Shown here piece after piece: positions 26,697-35,108 of a stretch of 64,000 bases of DNA. The notes under the pieces are model-generated. The model was not told the origin of the DNA. It made no database searches and was given only the letters and a program-made list of their open reading frames with translations. The position numbers and the translations under genes were made by a program. How positions within the stretch are numbered: position 1 is the first letter of the stretch; each line of letters opens with the position of its first letter. Source of the stretch: an uncultured bacterium (GTDB lineage Bacteria > Desulfobacterota > Desulfobaccia > Desulfobaccales > 0-14-0-80-60-11); NCBI GenBank assembly GCA_937943575.1, contig CALEAV010000004.1:1-64000 (forward strand), written 5' to 3'.

Positions 26697-28247
26697 ATGC
26701 CGGAAAGAGTCATCATCTTCGACACCACCCTGAGGGACGGCGAGCAGACCCCCGGCGCCAGCCTCAATGTGGAGGAAAAGCTGCAGATCGCCCGCCAGCT
26801 GGAGCTGCTCAATGTGGACGTCATCGAGGCCGGGTTCCCCTTCTCCTCCAGGGGGGATTTCGAGGCGGTGAAGACGGTGGCCCGGGAGATCCGGGGCTGT
26901 CAGGTGGCCGCCCTGGCCCGGGCCAATTTCCAGGACATCGACGCGGCCTGGGAGGCGGTGAAGGAAGCCACCGCCCCCCGCATCCACACCTTCATCTCCA
27001 CCTCGGACATCCACCTGAAGTACCAGTTGCGCAAGAGCCGGGAGGAGGTCCTGGAGCAGGCGGTGGCGGCGGTGAAGCACGCCGCCCGCTACTGCTCCAA
27101 TGTGGAGTTTTCCGCCATGGATGCGGGGAGAAGCGACCTGGATTATGTGGCCCGGGTCTTCACCGCGGTGATTGACGCCGGGGCCACCACGGTGAATTTC
27201 CCGGATACCGTGGGCTACACCATCCCCCACGAGTTCGGGGCCAAGATCAGGTACCTCATGGAGCACGTGCCCAACATCCACAAGGCGGTGGTGTCGGTGC
27301 ACTGCCACAACGACCTGGGGCTGGCGGTGGCCAACACCCTGGCGGCCATCGCCAACGGCGCCCGCCAGGCGGAGTGCACCATCAACGGCATCGGGGAGCG
27401 GGCCGGCAACGCCTCCCTGGAAGAGATTGTCATGGCCCTCACCACCCGCAAGGATCTCTTCGGGCTGGAGACCGGCATCGTCACCCAGTATCTCTACCCC
27501 ACCAGCCGGCTGGTGAGCAAGCTCACCGGGGTGATGGTGCAGCCCAACAAGGCCATCGTGGGGGCCAACGCCTTCGCCCATGAGTCCGGCATCCACCAGG
27601 ACGGGGTGCTCAAGGAGGCCAGCACCTACGAGATCATGACCCCCCAGGCGGTGGGCATCAAGAAATCCAGCCTGCCCCTGGGCAAGCTCTCCGGCCGCAA
27701 CGCCTTCCGGGCCAAGCTCCAGGACATGGGCTTCTATCTCAACGACGACGAGCTCAACCGGGTCTTCGCCCGCTTCAAGGACCTGGCGGACCGCAAAAAG
27801 ACCGTCTTTGACGAAGACCTGGTCTCCCTGGTGGAAACGGAGGTCATTTACAAATCGGTGCCGGAATACCTGAAACTGGAGGAGCTGGTGGTGCTTACCG
27901 GCACCATGGTGAAGCCCAACGCCACCGTGAAGATGCGGGTGGGGGGCGAGCTCAAGACCGTGAGCGAATTCGGCGACGGCCCCATCGACGCCACCTACAA
28001 GGCCATCACCAAGCTCTCCCCCATCAAGCCCCGGCTGTTGAAATTCTCGGTGAGCTCCATCACCGGCGGCACCGAGGCCCTGGGCGAGGTGTCCGTACGC
28101 CTGGAGAGCGACGGCTACACCGTCACCGGCCAGGGCGTGGACCCGGATGTGGTCACCGCCAGCGCCCGGGCCTTCATCAACGGCCTCAACCGCCTGAAAT
28201 TCTCCCAGGAGATGGGCCCCAAGCTGGGGAAACCGGAGGAGTTGTAA
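26697..28247 (+). CDS. leuA: 2-isopropylmalate synthase
   Basis: 516 residues, full-length LeuA. The TIM-barrel catalytic domain starts [19 protein letters not shown] and includes the metal-binding [39 protein letters not shown] and [12 protein letters not shown] are also seen. The C-terminal regulatory domain (about 395-510) is the leucine-binding dimer domain. It condenses acetyl-CoA with 2-oxoisovalerate, the first step to leucine, and is normally leucine-inhibited. GAGGAGGTGG precedes the ATG. Confidence 0.97.
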   Translation: MPERVIIFDTTLRDGEQTPGASLNVEEKLQIARQLELLNVDVIEAGFPFSSRGDFEAVKTVAREIRGCQVAALARANFQDIDAAWEAVKEATAPRIHTFISTSDIHLKYQLRKSREEVLEQAVAAVKHAARYCSNVEFSAMDAGRSDLDYVARVFTAVIDAGATTVNFPDTVGYTIPHEFGAKIRYLMEHVPNIHKAVVSVHCHNDLGLAVANTLAAIANGARQAECTINGIGERAGNASLEEIVMALTTRKDLFGLETGIVTQYLYPTSRLVSKLTGVMVQPNKAIVGANAFAHESGIHQDGVLKEASTYEIMTPQAVGIKKSSLPLGKLSGRNAFRAKLQDMGFYLNDDELNRVFARFKDLADRKKTVFDEDLVSLVETEVIYKSVPEYLKLEELVVLTGTMVKPNATVKMRVGGELKTVSEFGDGPIDATYKAITKLSPIKPRLLKFSVSSITGGTEALGEVSVRLESDGYTVTGQGVDPDVVTASARAFINGLNRLKFSQEMGPKLGKPEEL

Positions 28248-28441
28248 CGTGAGAGGGGGCCTGGGGATCTGATGCCCCTGCCCTTCCCCCAGGCCCCCCA
28301 ACCCGCTGACCCGGGGAGGCCACAAGCCTCATCGGCGGCACCATTGACCACAGGCCAAATATGGTGGGAGGTAGAGGTCGGGGAGGGGCGAAGGTTGGCA
28401 ACCCCTGGCCCCCTCCCCAAATTTCATCACTGGAGAGCAAG

Positions 28442-29713
28442 ATGGCCAAACCGCAGACCATGACGCAGAAAATCCTGGCGGCGCACTGCGGCCGGGATTA
28501 TGTGGAACCGGGGGAACTGATCCTGGCCAAGGTGGATATCGCCCTGGGAAACGACATCACCGCGCCCATCGCCATCCGGGAGTTCCGGGAGTCCGGGGCG
28601 ACCCGGGTCTTTGATCCGGAGCGGGTGGTGCTGGTGGCGGACCATTTTGCCCCCAACAAGGACATCCCCTCGGCCATTCAGTGCCAGACCCTCCGGCAGT
28701 TCGCCCGGGAGCAGGGCCTGAAGCATTTCTATGACGGCGGGGAGATGGGGGTGGAGCATGCCCTGCTGCCCGAGAAAGGCATTGTGGTACCGGGGGATGT
28801 GGTCATCGGCGCCGACAGCCACACCTGCACCTACGGGGCCCTGGGGGCCTTCGCCACCGGGGTGGGATCCACCGACCTGGCCGCGGCCATGATCACCGGC
28901 GAGGTCTGGTTCAAGGTGCCGGAGTCCATCCGCCTGGAGTATGTGGGTGGTTGCCCCCCCTGGGTGACGGGCAAGGATCTGATTCTCCACACCATCGGCG
29001 ATCTGGGGGTGGACGGGGCCCGCTATCTGGCCATGGAGTTTGTGGGCCCGGCCATTGCGGCCCTCAGCATGGCGGAGCGCTTCTCCATGGCCAACATGGC
29101 GGTGGAGGCGGGGGCCAAAAACGGCATCATGGCGGTGGATGACCTCACCCTGGCCTACGTCCGGGAGCGGGCCCTGCGGCCGTATCGGGTGTATGAGAGC
29201 GATGCCGGCGCCCCTTACGCCTTGAGCCGCACCTATGACGTCAGCCGGCTGGAGCCCCTGGTGGCGTATCCCCCCTCGCCGGAGAACGTGCACCCGGTCT
29301 CCGAGGCCCAGGCGCAGGGCATCCGCATCGACCAGGCGGTCATCGGCTCCTGCACCAACGGGCGCCTGGAGGATCTCCGGCTGGCGGCCCGGGTGCTGCA
29401 GGGGCGGAGGGTGGCCCGGGACGTGCGCCTCATCGTCATCCCGGCCACGCCCCTCATTTACCGGCAAGCCCTGGAGGAGGGCCTGCTGGCCATCTTTTTG
29501 GAGGCCGGCGCGGTCATCAGCCCCCCCACCTGCGGTCCGTGCCTGGGGGGCCATATGGGCATCCTGGCGCCCGGCGAGGTGGCCATCGCCACCACCAACC
29601 GCAATTTCACCGGCCGCATGGGGCATCCCACCTCCCAGGTCTACCTGGCCAACCCGGCGGTGACCGCCGCCTCGGCGGTGACCGGCCGCATCACCTCGCC
29701 CGCCGCCCTGTAG
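28442..29713 (+). CDS. leuC: 3-isopropylmalate dehydratase large subunit (aconitase family)
   Basis: 423 residues, the shorter LeuC type found in archaea and many anaerobes. The [4Fe-4S] ligands are in GSCTNGR and PPTCGPCLGGH. GADSHTCTYGALGAFATGVG and RNFTGRMGHP are family hallmarks. It isomerises 2- to 3-isopropylmalate together with a small LeuD subunit. No leuD follows here, nor leuB. The ATG at 28442 is chosen because an upstream in-frame extension is low-complexity. The 194-base gap after leuA holds only G/C-run palindromes. Confidence 0.92.
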   Translation: MAKPQTMTQKILAAHCGRDYVEPGELILAKVDIALGNDITAPIAIREFRESGATRVFDPERVVLVADHFAPNKDIPSAIQCQTLRQFAREQGLKHFYDGGEMGVEHALLPEKGIVVPGDVVIGADSHTCTYGALGAFATGVGSTDLAAAMITGEVWFKVPESIRLEYVGGCPPWVTGKDLILHTIGDLGVDGARYLAMEFVGPAIAALSMAERFSMANMAVEAGAKNGIMAVDDLTLAYVRERALRPYRVYESDAGAPYALSRTYDVSRLEPLVAYPPSPENVHPVSEAQAQGIRIDQAVIGSCTNGRLEDLRLAARVLQGRRVARDVRLIVIPATPLIYRQALEEGLLAIFLEAGAVISPPTCGPCLGGHMGILAPGEVAIATTNRNFTGRMGHPTSQVYLANPAVTAASAVTGRITSPAAL

Positions 29714-29752
29714 CCCTCCAATTTTCCCTGGGGAGAAAATTTTTCCGCATGC

Positions 29753-29802
29753 TATAATGGGGCCACCGGGAAGGAGGCAGAATCGGCCTCCTTTCCGGTG
29801 GC
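29753..29802 (+). other. TATAAT followed by a 17-bp hairpin
   Basis: A perfect TATAAT (29753-29758) without a matching -35 is followed four bases later by a 17-bp inverted repeat (29762-29778 with 29786-29802; one G-T pair, loop AGAATCG). No T-run follows. The right arm contains CCTCCTT. It could be a leuC transcript end, an operator, or a structured 5' end of the lipoprotein mRNA. Confidence 0.4.
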
Positions 29803-29950
29803 GGCCTGCACGCCTGTCCCGTCACCCCGTCAGCGGCAATGAAACTGTCCGCCGTGCCCTCCAGGGTACGCCTTTTGCAACGTGTTAAGTAACTCTCATC
29901 CCGGTCACGCTCCGAGTTTGTGGGTGAGGCCGAAGGTCGGCGAGGTGGGC

Positions 29951-30199
29951 ATGCAGATCCGGAGTCTTGGGATTGCCGCGGTGATGGTCGCTCTGGCGAT
30001 GGCAGGATGTGCCGAGCTGGGGATTGTGTCCGCCGACAACCACAAACTGCTCACCGGCCAGGTCCTGGAGGCCACCACCACCTCCGGCCATGTGCTGCGT
30101 CTCCTGGCCCAGGAGTTGGAAGGGTGGGAGAGCTACGACCGCAATCCCCGCAAAGGGGATGGCGACGCCTGCATCCTCAAGGCGGAGGCCCGGTTCTGA
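29951..30199 (+). CDS. small putative lipoprotein
   Basis: 82 residues. The N-terminus MQIRSLGIAAVMVALAMAGC is a lipoprotein signal with the lipobox AMAGC, Cys at residue 20, so the mature protein would be about 63 residues anchored in a membrane. The mature part, AELGIVSADNHKLLTG and onward, has no recognised domain. It resembles other short envelope lipoproteins only in length and signal. The ATG at 29951 gives the sensible signal; GAGGTGG is nearby. It sits where leuD might be expected after leuC, but is unrelated to it. Confidence 0.65.
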   Translation: MQIRSLGIAAVMVALAMAGCAELGIVSADNHKLLTGQVLEATTTSGHVLRLLAQELEGWESYDRNPRKGDGDACILKAEARF

Positions 30200-30530
30200 G
30201 CCCCCGGGAGGGGGGGAGCGAGGTGGGAGGGGCGGAAGCCCCGCCTCACCCTGCGCCTGAATAGCTGCGCACCGGGAGCCGGCGAAGAGCGGGGGAAAGG
30301 GAGACGGGGCGGCAAAGGGAGAAGCTGGGGCTTTACCCCTCTCCGAAGCCCTTGAGGGCCCAAGTTTCCGGGTGGGTCAGGGAACGGCGGCTGATCCGGC
30401 CCGTCTGTGAGGAGGTGGAAGGAGGCGCAGACTCCGGGCCATCCTTTTCCGGCTCGCCTTTCGGCCATCCTTTTCTGGCTTTTCTTTCTGCCCCCCTTGC
30501 TGCTCAGGCGATGGGCAAGGCCGTTCCAGG
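30200..30530 (+). ncRNA. candidate structured non-coding RNA (unassigned)
   Basis: About 330 bases with no credible ORF, ending in a strong terminator. The clearest element is a hairpin at 30398-30440: GGCCCG+TCTGTG pairs with CGCAGA+CGGGCC, with a CTC bulge on the 3' side. Its purine loop AGGAGGTGGAAGGAGG holds three GGA motifs. A second hairpin lies near 30319-30343 (GGGG-CTTTA-CCCC inside GGAGA/TCTCC). It could be an sRNA or merely the 3' untranslated region of the lipoprotein gene. It does not show signatures of RNase P RNA, SRP RNA or tmRNA. Confidence 0.3.
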
Positions 30531-30554
30531 GCCCCCGCAGGGGGCTTTTTTTTT
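30531..30554 (+). terminator. strong Rho-independent terminator
   Basis: GCCCCC (30531-30536), loop GCA, GGGGGC (30540-30545), then nine T (30546-30554). It ends a plus-strand transcript, either the lipoprotein mRNA or a separate RNA. Confidence 0.9.
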
Positions 30555-31086
30555 GCCCGGAGCCGGTCTCGCCCCATCCTTTCGACAACCAGGACTGCCC
30601 CCGCCCAATCCGGACCCGGGGTGGGCAGGCCGCCCGCGGCCAGGCGGCCCCCGTTCCCTGCCCGGGCCGGTCCTGCCCCGGCGCCAGAACCGGGAATTTT
30701 AGGGGCAGCCTGCCCGGCGGCCCGGCTGCTGTGGTTCCAGGTGCCAGGGTGAAGGGCGCGCACCCTTTTCCTGCCTGGCACCCGGAGGCTCAACCCGGGG
30801 GGTGAAGGGAGGGGGAATCTCCCCCGGCTCCCAGGGGTCCCGGGCCGACCCGGGGGGGGAGGCAGTGGCCGGCCGCGGCTCTCGGAACGGCCAAAGTCTA
30901 GACTTTCCACCAAAGTATGGGTCATGAGATCTCCGGGGGGAGGGTCCCGGGCAATAGAGGGGGGCAGCGGGAAAATCACCCGGGGACAGGGATGTCCCGG
31001 ACCGGAGGTCTGTCAAATATCCAACGCGGACAAAACACCCCGGCAAGAATGTTCCCCCTGAACTGATAAATGGCTCCGGGCGCCCT
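30555..31086. other. non-coding DNA downstream of prmC
   Basis: About 530 GC-rich bases without a supported gene on either strand. It includes a hairpin GGTGCCAGG...CCTGGCACC (about 30739-30782) with an inner AAGGG/CCCTT pair. It also has a lower-GC stretch near 30890-30930. It lies beyond the 3' end of the minus-strand prfA-prmC genes. Confidence 0.4.
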
Positions 31087-32040
31087 TCAGGTAAACTGCC
31101 GCCGGGCCCGCACCACCCGCTGGATGCCCTGATGGTCCCGCACCGCGGTGATGGCCTCGTAGGCGCGGGTCTCCGCCAGCAGGGCCTGCACCGCCTCCGC
31201 CTGCCCCTGGCCCACCTCCAGGGCCAGCCAGCCTCCCTTCGCCAAAAAGAGATGCGCCTCCTGACACAAAGGGCGCAACAGGGCCAGGCCGTCCTCACCC
31301 CCCCACAGGGCCTCCCGGGGTTCAAATTTGCGGACTTCCACCGGCAGACTCTCCCAATCCCCCGCCCGGATATACGGCAGGTTGGCCGCCACGGCCTGAA
31401 ATCGGGGGCCGGGCCTGAGGGCGCCAAGCAAATTCCCCCGAACAAACCGGACCCGCTCCCCCACCCCCAGGCGGAAGGCGTTTTGGCGGGCCACCTGCAA
31501 GGCTGCGGCGGAGAGCTCCACCCCCAGCCAGCGCCAGTGAGGCAGCTCCCGGGCCAGGGAGATGATCACCGCCCCGGAGCCCACCCCCACCTCCAGGCCC
31601 AGAGGCGGGGAGGCCCCCTCCAAAGGGAGGTCGATGGACTCGCGCCCGGCGCTCCCCTCCTTCAAACCCGGCCTGCCGGGTGCGGGCGGATTTTTCAGGA
31701 CCTCCAGGAGGCTTTCCACCAGCAGCTCGGTCTCCGGCCGGGGGATGAGGGTGGCGGGGCTGACGAGAAAGTCCAGGGACCAGAATTCCTTGTGGCCGGT
31801 GAGATAGGCGGTGGGCTCGCCCTGCACCCGGCGGCGGATGAGGGCCTTGTAGGCCGCCAGCTCTTCTGGGGTGAGGGGCTGGTCATGGCGCAGGTACAGC
31901 TCCAGGCGGCTGACGCCCAGGACATGGGCCAGCAAGACCTCGGCGGAGGCCCGGGGCTCGGAGACCCCCTTTTCCTGGAAATAGCGGGTGGTCCACTGGA
32001 GCACCGCCAGGATGGTCCAAATCTGAGGCGGCGCCACCAT
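31087..32040 (-). CDS. prmC: release factor glutamine methyltransferase PrmC (HemK)
   Basis: 317 residues. An N-terminal helical domain (1-100, with GEPTAYLTGHKEFW) recognises the release factor. The SAM-binding domain starts at the motif GLEVGVGSGAVIISLA. The catalytic motif reads ANLPYI in place of the usual NPPY, a variant that keeps the Asn and Tyr. It methylates the Gln of GGQ in release factors 1 and 2. An unusual insert of about 30 residues (PPAPGRPGLKEGSAG) lies between the two domains. It directly follows prfA, the standard pairing. Confidence 0.94.
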   Translation of the reverse strand: MVAPPQIWTILAVLQWTTRYFQEKGVSEPRASAEVLLAHVLGVSRLELYLRHDQPLTPEELAAYKALIRRRVQGEPTAYLTGHKEFWSLDFLVSPATLIPRPETELLVESLLEVLKNPPAPGRPGLKEGSAGRESIDLPLEGASPPLGLEVGVGSGAVIISLARELPHWRWLGVELSAAALQVARQNAFRLGVGERVRFVRGNLLGALRPGPRFQAVAANLPYIRAGDWESLPVEVRKFEPREALWGGEDGLALLRPLCQEAHLFLAKGGWLALEVGQGQAEAVQALLAETRAYEAITAVRDHQGIQRVVRARRQFT

Positions 32041-33108
32041 TTATGCCTGTTTCAGGGCCTCGGTGCGGTAATGGGTGATGAGGGCTTCGAGGAGCTCGTC
32101 CAGGTCGCCTTCCAGGATGTCCGCCAGGCGGTAGAGGGTGAGGCCGATGCGGTGGTCGGTGATCCGGCCCTGGGGGAAGTTGTAGGTGCGGATGCGCCCG
32201 CTGCGGTCGCCGGTCCCCACCTGGCTTTTGCGCTCCTGGGCGATCCGGGCCTGCTGCTCCTGCATCTTCAGATCCAGCAGCCGGGCCCGCAGCACCTTCA
32301 GGGCCTTGGCCTTGTTTTTGTGCTGGGATTTTTCGTCCTGGCAGGTGACCACCAACCCGGTGGGCAGGTGCGTCACCCGGACCGCCGAGTCCGTGGTGTT
32401 CACCGACTGGCCGCCGGGCCCCGAGGAGCGGAAGACGTCGATGCGCAAATCTTCGGGATTGATCTCCACCTCCACCTCTTCGGCCTCGGGGAGGATGGCC
32501 ACGGTGACCGCGGAGGTATGGATGCGGCCCTGGGACTCCGTCTCCGGCACCCGCTGCACCCGGTGGGTGCCGCTCTCAAATTTGAGCTGGCTGTAGACCC
32601 GGTCCCCGGAGATGGCGGCGATGATCTCCTTGAAGCCCCCCAGGCCGGTGGGGGAGTGGCTCAACACCTCCAGCTTCCAGCCTCGGCGCTCCGCCAAGCG
32701 GCTGTACATGCGGAAGAGGTCGGCGGCGAAGAGGCAGGCCTCCTCCCCGCCGGTGCCGGCCCGGATCTCCAGGATGACGTTTTTCTCGTCATTGGGGTCC
32801 TTGGGGAGCAGGAGAAATCTCAGTTCCTCTTCGAGGGCCTGGACCTGCTCCTTCAAACTGTGGACCTCCTCCCGGGCCAGGGCCCTGAGTTCCTCGTCGG
32901 TCTCCTCTTTCAGGAGAGTCTGGCTGTCCGCCAGCTCCTTCTGGAGCTGACGCCAGCGCCGGAAGGCCTGCACCAGGGGCGTGAGCTCGGCATGCTCCTT
33001 GCTCAAACGCAGGTACTCCTCCTGCTGGCGCAGGACCTCCGGGTCCGCCAGGCGGGTTTCCAGGCTGAGATATTGCTGTTCCAGGGATTCCAGGCGGTCG
33101 GTCAGCAT
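32041..33108 (-). CDS. prfA: peptide chain release factor 1
   Basis: 355 residues from the ATG at 33108, normal for RF1. The peptidyl-hydrolysis motif is GGQ in [18 protein letters not shown]. The codon-recognition tripeptide position reads PET in [16 protein letters not shown], the PxT form that marks RF1 (UAA/UAG) rather than the SPF of RF2. The N-terminal coiled coil spans residues 1-100. An in-frame extension to 33147 has no support. The stop is adjacent to the prmC ATG, whose product modifies the GGQ glutamine. Confidence 0.97.
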   Translation of the reverse strand: MLTDRLESLEQQYLSLETRLADPEVLRQQEEYLRLSKEHAELTPLVQAFRRWRQLQKELADSQTLLKEETDEELRALAREEVHSLKEQVQALEEELRFLLLPKDPNDEKNVILEIRAGTGGEEACLFAADLFRMYSRLAERRGWKLEVLSHSPTGLGGFKEIIAAISGDRVYSQLKFESGTHRVQRVPETESQGRIHTSAVTVAILPEAEEVEVEINPEDLRIDVFRSSGPGGQSVNTTDSAVRVTHLPTGLVVTCQDEKSQHKNKAKALKVLRARLLDLKMQEQQARIAQERKSQVGTGDRSGRIRTYNFPQGRITDHRIGLTLYRLADILEGDLDELLEALITHYRTEALKQA

Positions 33109-33332
33109 GATGGGGGAATTGTTCAACGTCTGGGACAGGAGACCCAAGCCGGGCCGTGCTGCCCCCTCCCTTTTTACTTTTTATTTTAGCACAAACGGAG
33201 AGAAATTGCCGCTTTGGTGGGGAGATGACAGTAATGGGGGCAGAGAGAGGCAGTCGGCCCGGCGGGGCGCCCGGGATTGCTCCTGTCTGAGCGGTGCCGA
33301 TGCCGTCTTCCTTGGGGGGCGGCGGCAGCCCC

Positions 33333-34181
33333 TCAGTCGGCGGCCAGGCGGCGGATGATGGGGGGGATGGTGGCCGCGGCCAGATGCGGCAGGGAGCCGC
33401 CTCCCAGGACCACCTGCAGGGGCAGGTTCAATTCCCGGGCGGTGGCGCACATGAGGTCGGCGATCTCCAGAAAGGCCGCCTCGCTCAACCCCAGGGCGCC
33501 GTAGTCCTCGGCGTGGGTGTCAAAGCCGTAGTACCACACCAGCACATCAGCCTTGAAGGCCGCCAGGCGGGGAAGCTCCCGCCGGACTGCGTCCACGTAA
33601 GCCTGGTCCACGCCGGGCTGCCAGGCCAGATCATAGACATTCACATCCACCTTGGTGCCGTCGGGGCTGAGGTAGTCGGTGCCGCAGAAGCAGACGTGGA
33701 GCACCTCCGGGTCCTCGGCCACCAGCTGACGGGTGCCGTCCCCGTGATGGGCGTCGGTGTCGTAGATGGCACAGCGCCGCCAGGGGCTGATCTCCCTGAC
33801 CCGGGTGAGGGCGATGACCACATCGTTGAAGCAGCAGGCCCCCCAGAAATGGCGGTAGCCGGCATGGTGGCCGCCAGCGCCGATGAAGCAGAAGGCCCGC
33901 TCCAGCTCGCCTTTGGCCAGGGCTTCCATGGCCGCCACCACCCCGCCCACGGACTCATAGGCGGTGGCGCACAGGCTGTCCCGGGCCACCAGCCGGGGCA
34001 TGTCCGGGGCATGCACCTTGCAGATGAGCTCCTCGGAGGCCCGGGGGCACTCAAAGAGCTGCACCCCGGGGAGTTTCAGGACCTCCTCCAGGGCCTCGGG
34101 GAAGTCCCGCAGGCGGTTGCCCACCGTGAGGTAGCTTTTGCGGCTGAAGCTGGGATGGTAAAAGATGCCGACTCGAGGCAT
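33333..34181 (-). CDS. histone-deacetylase superfamily (AcuC/amidohydrolase-like) protein
   Basis: 282 residues. Zinc-binding and catalytic motifs of the arginase/deacetylase fold are present: GAGGHHAGYRHFWGACCFND (His-His dyad), DTDAHHGDGTRQL (Asp/His zinc ligands), and the later Asp in YYGFDTHAEDYGALGLSE. The protein is shorter than typical AcuC, so it is a compact member. Bacterial relatives deacetylate acetyl-CoA synthetase or acetylpolyamines; the substrate here is unknown. The ATG at 34181 gives the natural start MPRVGIFYHPSF. It is 10 bases downstream of a membrane-protein gene, so the two form an operon. Confidence 0.9.
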   Translation of the reverse strand: MPRVGIFYHPSFSRKSYLTVGNRLRDFPEALEEVLKLPGVQLFECPRASEELICKVHAPDMPRLVARDSLCATAYESVGGVVAAMEALAKGELERAFCFIGAGGHHAGYRHFWGACCFNDVVIALTRVREISPWRRCAIYDTDAHHGDGTRQLVAEDPEVLHVCFCGTDYLSPDGTKVDVNVYDLAWQPGVDQAYVDAVRRELPRLAAFKADVLVWYYGFDTHAEDYGALGLSEAAFLEIADLMCATARELNLPLQVVLGGGSLPHLAAATIPPIIRRLAAD

Positions 34182-34191
34182 ACGGGGCTCG

Positions 34192-34659
34192 TCAGGAAGA
34201 GGATTCGGCCTCCGGCGGCCCTTCCCCCAGGATCGCCTCCCAGGTGGAGTATTTGGGGAAGTAGACCCAGAAATAGAGGAGGGAGACAGCAAAAAAAACG
34301 TAAAAATCGATGGCCTTGCCGGTGAGGAGAAAGAGCACCAGGCCGAAGACGGCCACCAGCTCCGCCAAGGCGTAGGCGAAGAAGACGGCCACGGGCAGGA
34401 GCTCCCGGTTGCGGGCCACGATGCGGCGCTGGCCGAACATGATGACAAAGTAGATGACGCCGGCGATGCCCAACAGGACGTGGCGGAGAGTCTCGGAGAA
34501 CTGGGGGGTGAAATGCCCGAAACCGGTGAAGGGGTCCCAGACCCGGCGTAACACCTCCACCACCACGGCATAGCCGAACACCGAGGCGATGAGGGCCAGG
34601 CCGATGAAGTTGGCCACCAGATAGCGGGCCTTCAGAGGCGTCAGCGGACCTTTGGACAT
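34192..34659 (-). CDS. small integral membrane protein, unknown function
   Basis: 155 residues with four predicted membrane helices, at about 14-36, 62-82, 92-115 and 120-140 (for example FIGLALIASVFGYAVVVEVL and AYALAELVAVFGLVLFLL). No conserved domain recognised. The start may be the ATG at 34659 or the GTG at 34680; neither has a strong ribosome-binding site. It precedes the deacetylase-fold gene by ten bases, so they may act together at the membrane, which is inference only. Confidence 0.75.
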   Translation of the reverse strand: MSKGPLTPLKARYLVANFIGLALIASVFGYAVVVEVLRRVWDPFTGFGHFTPQFSETLRHVLLGIAGVIYFVIMFGQRRIVARNRELLPVAVFFAYALAELVAVFGLVLFLLTGKAIDFYVFFAVSLLYFWVYFPKYSTWEAILGEGPPEAESSS

Positions 34660-34694
34660 GTGGTTTATCTTGTCAGGCACGCAGGGCAGTGCAA

Positions 34695-34838
34695 TTATTT
34701 TTGTGAAAGGCCGTGAATCTTTCCATCTTCAATATCGAATCTTCCTTCAATAATGCAATTAAAATAATTCAAGTCTCCGGTATCAAAGCGGTGGAAAACA
34801 GCATAGGCAATATGGTTGGCAAAAACGCAAAATGTTAT
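34695..34838 (-). pseudogene. AT-rich ORF relic
   Basis: A 47-codon minus-strand frame ends at TAA (34697-34695): it reads ITFCVFANHIAYAVFHRFD, continuing to GRFDIEDGKIHGLSQK. It has no start codon; TGA at 34841-34839 cuts it off upstream. Its codons are AT-rich (AAT, ATT, TTT), unlike all neighbours, and the amino-acid mix looks like a real protein C-terminus. It is probably the remnant of a horizontally acquired gene. The family is not recognised. The surrounding 34681-34960 is also AT-rich. Confidence 0.5.
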
Positions 34839-35108
34839 TCATGTTTATTGGGCACCGAGCCAGCGTCATCCAGGTAGGGCAACTACATAAAAAATCGGCA
34901 AAAACAAAGCCTTAAGGCCTAATATGGGCTTAAGGGCCGTCAAGCCGGGGGAGGATTGGCCTTAGGGACCGCGCTTCGGCCCCTCCCCACCAAAGGCTGC
35001 ACGGCATTCCCCCGGCGGAGGGCACGGCCGCCCCCCTCCCCACTGCCACGGCAATCGGGTTTTCTTTGTCAAGCATAAAGCTGGGCAGGTGACTCAGCCG
35101 CCTTGATT
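34839..35108. other. AT-rich to mixed spacer with inverted repeat
   Basis: No gene. An imperfect inverted repeat GCCTTAAGGCC (34909-34919) and GGGCTTAAGGGCC (34926-34938) is present. Composition returns to GC-rich at about 34940. No terminator for the minus-strand formyltransferase gene could be assigned. Confidence 0.4.

Noticed and set aside
31087-32040. prmC as inactive because NPPY reads NLPY
   Set aside because: The Asn and Tyr of the motif remain, the variant is known among related methyltransferases, and the gene keeps its normal position next to prfA.
33420-33440. GGTTCAATTCC, resembling a tRNA T-loop
   Set aside because: It lies inside the deacetylase-family coding frame and no acceptor, D or anticodon stems can be formed around it.
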